From the NCBI GenBank assembly GCA_964463485.1, contig CAYXDO010000160.1, positions 1-24,834 on the forward strand: a stretch of DNA of 24,834 nt, given 5' to 3'. Positions 7,733 through 14,461 of this stretch are shown in pieces. The position numbers and the translations under genes are program-made. This stretch comes from CAYXDO01 sp964463485. Its GTDB lineage: Bacteria > Myxococcota > Kuafuiibacteriia > Kuafuiibacteriales > Kuafuiibacteriaceae. The notes beneath the pieces were generated by a model. That model did no database searches. It was given only the letters and a program-made list of their open reading frames with translations, and was not told where the DNA came from. Positions within the stretch are counted from its first letter, which is position 1. Each line of letters begins with the position of its first letter.

Positions 7733-10700
7733 ATGCGAGACCACCCCATGAGAAACACACTCACCCTTCGCGGAGTCACGACCATTCTCGCCGCGCTCGC
7801 GGCCTTCGGCCCCGTGGACGCGCTCGCGCGCAACACGGGCAAGATCACCGGACGGGTCGTGGACAGCACCGACGCACCCATGGTCGGAGTCACCGTGATC
7901 GCGACGAGCCCTGCCCTTCAAGGTGAGCAGACCGAGTTCACCGACGAGAACGGAACTTTCACCATCACCGAGCTGCCGCCCGGAGAGTACTTGGTCCGGT
8001 TCTACTTCGACAATCTTTGGGCAGAGCGTCCTGGGGTCGTGGTGCGCGCCGACCAAATGCTCGCCGTGAACATCACCTTTCCGACTCAGAAGTCGGAGAC
8101 CAAGACGTACGTCATCACGGAGCGCGCGCCGACCGTCGACGTGGGGAGCACTCAGGTTCAGACCGCGATCACCAACGAGATCGTTCGAAAGACGCCGATC
8201 CGCGGACGAACCTACGAGTCGGTGCTCACGATCGCTCCCGGTTCCACTTCGGACGATGTCGGTTACTCTTTCAACGGCGCGACCGGTCCCGAAAATGCCT
8301 ATCTCCTCGATGGCATGAATACGACGAACCCTTCCTACGGGCTCATCGGAACGGCGCTGACCCTCGAATTCATCGAAGAGACCGACATCATCACCGCCGG
8401 TTACTCGGCTGAGTACGGGCGAGCCACGGGCGGCGTGGTCAACGTCGTCACTCGTTCGGGCTCGAACGAATGGAAGGGCGAAGGATTTTTCTACCTCACG
8501 CCGTTTCTGGCCGACCCCAAGGCGGTCGCCCGATTGGGCGAGGCCGTCACGACGAAGCGCTTCGTGAACGATCAGGCCCTCGACGTAGGGCTCACGTTGG
8601 GCGGGCCGCTCTTGAAGGACCACATCTGGGTCTTCTTGGGCGTCCACCCGCAGTTCGCGAGCCAGAGGTACGTTCGATCGATCCAAAGCCGTCTAGCCAA
8701 CGACCTCGACCCCTCCCTGATGGAAGGTGAGTATGCAGGAGACATCACCTCGACCGATCCGCTCGCCGACTGCCCCGAGTGGATCAAAGCCCAGGGTGAG
8801 GAGCTCTGCACCGGAGGCGCCTACGCCAGCCGAGCCGTGAAAGGTACCGAGACGACGCTGCGATCGCAGGCCTGGCTGCTGAATTACATGGCGAAGATCG
8901 ACGCGCGCATCAACGACGACCACAAGCTCGTGCTCCAATATGTCGGCAGCCCATCGTTCTTCGACGGAGTCGCATCCGACCCGAACGATCAAGCCGGAAA
9001 CGTCCTGTCCAGCTTCAACGGCGACCCCGCGATCATGGGCTTCACGCAGAACATCGGCGTACACGACGTGCTTGCGCGCTACAGCGCCAAGCTCGCCGAG
9101 CGCAAGCTCGAGCTCGACGCGATCGTCGGCTTCCACCTCGAGACCAACGACGTCGTGCCGGCGGCGAACGGCCCGGGGGTCAACGACACGCGAGAAGTCT
9201 CCATCACGACCTACGAGTCGATCCCAGCGTGCCGCCCGACCGTCATCCACGGCGTCGCATTCAACCCATGCCCAGTGAGCAATTACGATTACGGCGGCTT
9301 CGGCTTCTTCAACGACCTCACCCAGAGCCGCCTGAGCGGATCCCTGTTCGCCACGTACTTTCTACAAGCGGCGGGAACCCACGCCATCAAGCTCGGCGGT
9401 GACTTCGAGCTCAACCGATACCGAGACCGACGTATCTACACCGGCAAACCATTCGCTGCGCTCAACGAGATCTTGGACGAGACCACCATCGAAAAGCAGG
9501 CCTGGGCCACCATCGAGAACGACGAGGTCAAGATCCTCCAAGACGGCTTCGAGGGAGACGTTTCGAGCACCCGAGAGATGATCTTCCTCCGCGACGCGTT
9601 CAGCCCGGCGGCCGTCCCTGGCTTGACCGTCAACGCCGGACTCCGCTGGGAGCTCGAGCAAGTAAAGGACCCGGAGGGTGAGACGATCGCGTCGCTGTCC
9701 GACAACATCGCGCCCCGGCTCGGCGCCATCTATGACTTGACCCAAAAAGGCCTGTCGAAAGTCTTCGCGTCCTACGGCCGGTTCTACGAGGCGATTCCGC
9801 TCAACATCGCCGATCGCGCGTTCGCGAAAGAGGGTCTCGCGATTCAGGACTCGACCGGCGCTTGCAGCCTCGACGCCCGAGGTCGAGTCGACGTCACGTC
9901 CTGCCCCTACGACGAGGTCACTCGCGACGACGTCTTCGGCGGCGAGTCCACTCCCGTATCGCCCGGACTCAAGGGTCAGTATTCGGATGAGATCACCGCC
10001 GGCCTCGAGCTCGACGTGGGTTGGGACATGGTGTTGGGTGCGAGCTTCGTTCACCGAAACTTGGGTCGAGTGATCGAGGACATCTCTCCGGACGGAGGGA
10101 ATCATTACTTCATCGCCAACCCGGGCGACGAGGTCGACCCCGATGCGGTCGCCGACCTTCAGGCCGAGATCGCGCGGCTCAATGCGCAGATCTCGGGCCT
10201 CGTCGAGGAGGACGCCATCGCCCTGAAGACCGAGGAGCGCGACGAGAAACTCCGGACATTGCAGCTCTATCAAGGGATCTCGGCGTTCGCCAAGCCGGAG
10301 CGCTTCTACAACGCTGCGGTGCTCACCGCGCGCAAGCGATTTTCGGACAACTTCCTGCTTCAGGCTTCCTATACGTATAGCCGCACTTTCGGCAATTATC
10401 CCGGGTTGTACTCACCTTCGAATGGCCAGCTCGATCCGAACATCTCGACGCAGTATGACCTCCCCGAGCTCCTCCTCAACCGCGAGGGGCCCCTTCCCAG
10501 CGACCGTCCACACAATTTCAAGCTTCAGGCCGCGTACTTCTTCCCGGTCGGAGACAAGGAGAACGAGGGCCTCACCTTGGGTGTGAGCTTCAGAGCGTTG
10601 TCGGGGGCTCCCATCGAGGTCCTCGGTCGCAACCCGCTTTACGGCGCGCTCGAGTCCTTCATTCTCCCGAGAGGCTCGGGCGGCCGCCTGCCCGTGTTGA

Positions 10701-10969
10701 CCTCCCTTGATCTTTCCCTGCGCTATACCATCGACGTCGTCGAGCTCGGCGTCGAGGCGTTCAACGTGTACAACTCACGGGTCGCGACCTCGGTCGACGA
10801 AGAGTACACCGCCGACCGAGTGCTCCCCATCCCGGGCGGCACCCTCGCGGATCTCAAAACACTCAAGACGACCAGCGGCGTGGCTCCTCGAAAAAATCCG
10901 AACTTCGGGCAGGCGACGTCCTACCAGGCGCCGTTCTCGATGCGGCTCGGAGCGAGAGTTCGGTTCTAG
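7733..10969 (+). CDS. TonB-dependent receptor with carboxypeptidase-regulatory-like domain
   Basis: 1,078-residue outer-membrane receptor. After a signal peptide (cleavage probably after ALA, residue 32) comes a carboxypeptidase-regulatory-like beta domain (about 36-112; GKITGRVVDSTDAPMVGVTV). A plug domain follows (about 118-235; the NAYLLDGMNTTNP and EYGRATGGVVNVVT signatures are clear), then a beta-barrel ending in the assembly signal RVRF with terminal Phe. A charged helical stretch near residues 805-845 (LQAEIARLNAQISGLVEE) looks like a coiled-coil loop inserted in the barrel. Two ATGs are possible (7733 and 7748); I used the first, five bases after the lipoprotein stop. It imports an unknown ligand using TonB-ExbBD energy; no TonB genes are in the window. 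Confidence 0.92.
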   Translation: MRDHPMRNTLTLRGVTTILAALAAFGPVDALARNTGKITGRVVDSTDAPMVGVTVIATSPALQGEQTEFTDENGTFTITELPPGEYLVRFYFDNLWAERPGVVVRADQMLAVNITFPTQKSETKTYVITERAPTVDVGSTQVQTAITNEIVRKTPIRGRTYESVLTIAPGSTSDDVGYSFNGATGPENAYLLDGMNTTNPSYGLIGTALTLEFIEETDIITAGYSAEYGRATGGVVNVVTRSGSNEWKGEGFFYLTPFLADPKAVARLGEAVTTKRFVNDQALDVGLTLGGPLLKDHIWVFLGVHPQFASQRYVRSIQSRLANDLDPSLMEGEYAGDITSTDPLADCPEWIKAQGEELCTGGAYASRAVKGTETTLRSQAWLLNYMAKIDARINDDHKLVLQYVGSPSFFDGVASDPNDQAGNVLSSFNGDPAIMGFTQNIGVHDVLARYSAKLAERKLELDAIVGFHLETNDVVPAANGPGVNDTREVSITTYESIPACRPTVIHGVAFNPCPVSNYDYGGFGFFNDLTQSRLSGSLFATYFLQAAGTHAIKLGGDFELNRYRDRRIYTGKPFAALNEILDETTIEKQAWATIENDEVKILQDGFEGDVSSTREMIFLRDAFSPAAVPGLTVNAGLRWELEQVKDPEGETIASLSDNIAPRLGAIYDLTQKGLSKVFASYGRFYEAIPLNIADRAFAKEGLAIQDSTGACSLDARGRVDVTSCPYDEVTRDDVFGGESTPVSPGLKGQYSDEITAGLELDVGWDMVLGASFVHRNLGRVIEDISPDGGNHYFIANPGDEVDPDAVADLQAEIARLNAQISGLVEEDAIALKTEERDEKLRTLQLYQGISAFAKPERFYNAAVLTARKRFSDNFLLQASYTYSRTFGNYPGLYSPSNGQLDPNISTQYDLPELLLNREGPLPSDRPHNFKLQAAYFFPVGDKENEGLTLGVSFRALSGAPIEVLGRNPLYGALESFILPRGSGGRLPVLTSLDLSLRYTIDVVELGVEAFNVYNSRVATSVDEEYTADRVLPIPGGTLADLKTLKTTSGVAPRKNPNFGQATSYQAPFSMRLGARVRF

Positions 10970-11007
10970 ATCTCGAGCAGATCCGGCGGTCCGAGCTAAG
11001 ACAAGAC

Positions 11008-11892
11008 CTACTGACTCGGTGCCCCACCCTGAATCGTGACCTTGGCCTTCGCCTTCAGCTCCAGCACGATCGACTCTCGCGCGCGAATCGCGCGCTCGGC
11101 GCGCAGCGCCTCGATGATTGCGTCCTTGGTCGATTCGAATGTCATGGTCGAATTCTGTCGTCGGTCGACGAGCTGCAGGATCCAGTACCGATTCTTGGGA
11201 CCCGAAATCACTTCGCTGACTTGACCCGGCAAAAGCGCTCCGAGCGGCTTCTTCCACGGCTCGGGCGCGTTTCGGACCGGCATGAAGCCGAGGTCCCAAG
11301 GCCGCGAGGCCTCCGCAGACAGACCGGCAGGCAGGCCGGTGGCGGCGACTTCCTCGAAAGGCTTGCCGCTCGCGAGCAGGACGCGCGCCTTTTCTATCTC
11401 GTCCTTCGACCTTCGTAGAATCTGGTAGACGTGGATCTCGGTCCGGAGCTCGGGGGCGTGGGTATCGAAATAGGCCCGCGCCTCCTCGTCCGAAACGACT
11501 GAAGCTTCGCTGACGCGCTTTTTCATCAAGAGCCGTGCGAGCTCCTTGCGCTGCATGGACTTGAGCTGCGCGGCGACCGCGCGGACCTTCTCGAGGTACT
11601 CGGGGTCCTCGTCGAGCCCGAGGCTGACGGCTTCCTGCCTCAAGAGCTCATCCTGAACCATCGACTCGAGGACGGCCCGGCGCTGCTCGGGCGTCGGTTG
11701 CTTCGCGACCCCCTTGAGCTCGTAAGCGACATCCACTTCGTCGAGCGCGATGCCGTTGACCGTTGCGACGATGTCCCGCGGCGGACCGCGCCTGCTGGGC
11801 TTCTCGCCGCATCCCAACGCACTCCATGCAACTCCCGAAGCGAGCAGCGCAGTTAAGAGCCTTGTTGGTTTGTTAGTCAGGGAATACGTCAT
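11008..11892 (-). CDS. SurA/PpiC-type peptidyl-prolyl isomerase lipoprotein
   Basis: 294-residue predicted lipoprotein (signal ending SALGC, Cys at residue 28). It combines a SurA-like N-terminal chaperone region (VATVNGIALDEVDVAYEL, then ESMVQDELLRQEAVSLGL) with one parvulin-type isomerase domain (IHVYQILRRSKDE ... RYWILQLVDRR) and a short C-terminal helix. Family role: folding of exported and outer-membrane proteins in the periplasm. I chose the ATG at 11892; a TTG at 11934 would lengthen the n-region without benefit. It lies 77 bases after the amylase gene on the same strand and converges with the TonB receptor, leaving 38 bases with no clear terminator. Similar proteins also serve exopolysaccharide machines (EpsD/PrsA-like), so the client is uncertain. 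Confidence 0.85.
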   Translation of the reverse strand: MTYSLTNKPTRLLTALLASGVAWSALGCGEKPSRRGPPRDIVATVNGIALDEVDVAYELKGVAKQPTPEQRRAVLESMVQDELLRQEAVSLGLDEDPEYLEKVRAVAAQLKSMQRKELARLLMKKRVSEASVVSDEEARAYFDTHAPELRTEIHVYQILRRSKDEIEKARVLLASGKPFEEVAATGLPAGLSAEASRPWDLGFMPVRNAPEPWKKPLGALLPGQVSEVISGPKNRYWILQLVDRRQNSTMTFESTKDAIIEALRAERAIRARESIVLELKAKAKVTIQGGAPSQ

Positions 11893-11969
11893 GAAACCCA
11901 GGCTTCTTGTCTCAAACAACGGCCCGACAAGCAAGCGCCACCTCGCGCCGCGGGCAAGCTCCGAATCCT

Positions 11970-14333
11970 TCAGGGCGTTACGAGGATCTCCGCCGACAAG
12001 GCTCCCAGCGACACGCTCGCTACACCTCCGCCGACCGTGACCGAGCCCGAGCCCAACTCACGAGCCAACGTCGTGCCGTCGGAGATCCCGAGCGAGGCCA
12101 CCGGGACGTCCAGCGTTCGAGCTCCTCCGCGGTTGATCACCACGATCGCCTTGGCCGCGCCGAGCGTCCGCGCATAAGCGAGGGTCGTCGCATCCGCGAC
12201 CAAGGCGGTGCTCCAAACTCCGGTTCGCAGCGCAGCGTGCCGAGCCCGAGCGGTGCCCAGCTTCTTCATGAAATCCAAGGTCGCGCGCTGATACGGCGAC
12301 AGCGAAATCTCGGCCGGCATCATTCGACGATTGTCTGGATCTCCGGCGCCCGCCAAACCCACCTCATCCCCATAATACAGGAGCGGAATTCCGGGCACGG
12401 TGTACACATAAGTCATCGCGAGCTGCAGCTTCTTGTACACCCACTCATCGAGCGGCTGGCTCGGAGGGCCGTCGAACGCTCGAGCCTGATCTTGCGACAC
12501 CGACCAGATTCCACACGGAAGCTGTCCGGAGGCCTTACTCACGAAGCGCGAGATGTCGTGATTACCGACGAAGGTGGACATGAGCTCGCTGCCGTACCCG
12601 TTCTTGTTGGTACGAACCCAGTCGTTCATGTCCGACAGGCCGATCTGATCGTTTGCGAAGCCTTGGAGGATGGCCATGTTCGACGGGAAGTCGAATTGGC
12701 CGTGCATCATCTCGGGACTCACATACGCTCGGATGAGCCCCGTATCACCGGTGAACGTCTCGCCGACGAGGTAGAAGGCGATTCCGGTTTTTTCGAGCTC
12801 GTCATGAGTCCGTGCGCGGAGCTCTCGCACGAATACGTCCTCCATGTGCTTGAGGGCGTCCACGCGAAACCCATCCGCGCCGACGGTCTTTCCGAGCCAC
12901 AGGGCGTCGTCCAGCACCTGCCGCCGCGCGTCGGACACCGTGTAATTCCAGTCGGGAAGGAACGAATCGAACCAACACTCCTCCTTGAGCGAGTCATCCC
13001 AGTGTCCATCTCGGCAGAGCGTCGGCGGCTGATTGAACCAACCCGGATGGGCCGAGGCGTAAGGTGAGTCGCTGTGGACATGGTTGGCCGTGAAGTCGAG
13101 GAGTATGCGGATCCCGCGGCGGTGAGCTTTGTCGACGAGCGCCTGGAGCTCCGTGAGGGTTCCAAAACGCGGCTCGAGCTCCCTGCCGCTGGCCGGCCAG
13201 TACCCATGATATCCGGAGAATCGAGTCGTCGCGTCGCCTGTGACGTTGCAGCCGCTCGCGGTCTTGTAGAGCCCGTCCCAGGCCTGTCCCGTCGTCTTCG
13301 TCGGCCACGAGATCCAAATGGCGTTCACGCCCAGGCTGTCGAAGTACCCTTCGTCGATGGCGCTCGACACGCCCACGAAGTCACCGCCGAGGAAATCTGC
13401 GAGAGGATGGAGGCCTCCGATCGCCGCGTCGTTGTTCGTGCTCCCGTTGCGAAATCGATCGGTCATCGCAAAATAGAGAGTCGTATCTCGCCAGTCCGTG
13501 CTCGTGTTGATGTAGACTTTGAGGAGAATCTCCTCCGAGCCGACTGAGACGCGCACGTCGTGGATTCCGTCGGCGAGGGCGGTGAGTGAGAGGGTCGAGG
13601 TGGGTCCGGTCCCGCTGATTGCGCCCGAGACAGGCACACGGTCCACCGTGACGGTCGGGGTCGGTGGGTTGCCGGAGCCAGCGTAGCGGAGCGTAGCAGA
13701 AAACGTACGGGCGACGCTGTCGGTTTGATGGGTTTCGACGTCAATCCCGCCGGCGCATATTTCCAGGACGCTGTTGAAGCCGTTGAACCCGTCGGGCTCC
13801 TGATTTGGGTTGCTCGGATCTGGTACCCATGTGGCACCGTCGATGATGAATTTGTAGAGATGCCTTCCCGGAGGATCGACTCGGGTCGTCACCGACCAGT
13901 CGGTCCCGTTCGCCGACAGTGCGATCGCACCTTGCGCTGGATCGGGAGCCCATCCCGTCCACGTCCCCGTCACCCACACGCTGCTCGCTGCTCGGTTGAG
14001 TCGGAACGTGACGTCGCGACAATCCGGCATCGCACCGGCATCGACCGGCGGCGAACCGGAGTCACCCGGATCGACTCTGGCGTCCATCCCAGAGTCGGCC
14101 AAGATCCCCCCGTCAACGTCCGAGTCGGGCAGCGGGCCTGCGTCTTGATCGGGGTGCACATCCTCGATGGACGCGTCGGGTCGGCCGAGATCGTCGGAGG
14201 CAGCGTCGGGATTCGGCGTCGAAGCGTCCGAAGTTGCGTCGCGAGATCCGATGTCGGCGCGCCGGCCGCTTGGTGTGTCCTTACACGCGGTCCAACCAAC
14301 CGCGAGGACCGAGACGAAGGGGTGGAGCCGCAT
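11970..14333 (-). CDS. Secreted, probably lipid-anchored GH13 alpha-amylase with starch-binding domain
   Basis: 787-residue glycoside hydrolase family 13 enzyme. The four conserved regions are present: DFTANH (413-418), DGFRVDALKH with nucleophile Asp492, VGETF with acid/base Glu525, and FVGNHD with Asp593. The N-terminus has a signal with Cys17 in an imperfect lipobox (WTAC), then about 85 residues rich in Asp, Pro, Ser and Ala that look like a surface spacer. Next is a glycogen/starch-binding E-set domain (about 105-195; VWVTGTWTGWAPDP, GRHLYKFIIDG), a second beta domain (200-275), the catalytic barrel and a C-terminal beta domain. It should cut alpha-1,4-glucans outside the cell. The ATG has no strong ribosome site. 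It probably shares a transcript with the downstream chaperone. Confidence 0.9.
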   Translation of the reverse strand: MRLHPFVSVLAVGWTACKDTPSGRRADIGSRDATSDASTPNPDAASDDLGRPDASIEDVHPDQDAGPLPDSDVDGGILADSGMDARVDPGDSGSPPVDAGAMPDCRDVTFRLNRAASSVWVTGTWTGWAPDPAQGAIALSANGTDWSVTTRVDPPGRHLYKFIIDGATWVPDPSNPNQEPDGFNGFNSVLEICAGGIDVETHQTDSVARTFSATLRYAGSGNPPTPTVTVDRVPVSGAISGTGPTSTLSLTALADGIHDVRVSVGSEEILLKVYINTSTDWRDTTLYFAMTDRFRNGSTNNDAAIGGLHPLADFLGGDFVGVSSAIDEGYFDSLGVNAIWISWPTKTTGQAWDGLYKTASGCNVTGDATTRFSGYHGYWPASGRELEPRFGTLTELQALVDKAHRRGIRILLDFTANHVHSDSPYASAHPGWFNQPPTLCRDGHWDDSLKEECWFDSFLPDWNYTVSDARRQVLDDALWLGKTVGADGFRVDALKHMEDVFVRELRARTHDELEKTGIAFYLVGETFTGDTGLIRAYVSPEMMHGQFDFPSNMAILQGFANDQIGLSDMNDWVRTNKNGYGSELMSTFVGNHDISRFVSKASGQLPCGIWSVSQDQARAFDGPPSQPLDEWVYKKLQLAMTYVYTVPGIPLLYYGDEVGLAGAGDPDNRRMMPAEISLSPYQRATLDFMKKLGTARARHAALRTGVWSTALVADATTLAYARTLGAAKAIVVINRGGARTLDVPVASLGISDGTTLARELGSGSVTVGGGVASVSLGALSAEILVTP

Positions 14334-14407
14334 CGCGGGATCATGAACGAGTGATCGGGCGATGGCGATCCGGCGAGGATCGGTGGACTCGAGTTTCTGG
14401 AGGGGAT

Positions 14408-14445
14408 GCCGAGGGCGGCGCTCGACTCAGCGGGCCGCCCCCGGC
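14408..14445 (-). terminator. GC-rich hairpin after the cytochrome gene
   Basis: Arms 14408-14422 and 14429-14445 are complementary apart from one mismatch and a two-base bulge, around a six-base loop. The hairpin begins 17 bases past the stop codon of the decaheme cytochrome gene and lies before the amylase start. It is strong and well placed for a terminator, but no T-run follows on the minus strand. Confidence 0.5.
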
Positions 14446-14461
14446 GAGGAGGCGGATGACT

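Noticed and set aside
10970..11007. Terminator between the convergent receptor and chaperone genes
   Set aside because: Only a five-base GATCT/AGATC stem with no T-run was found, too weak to call.
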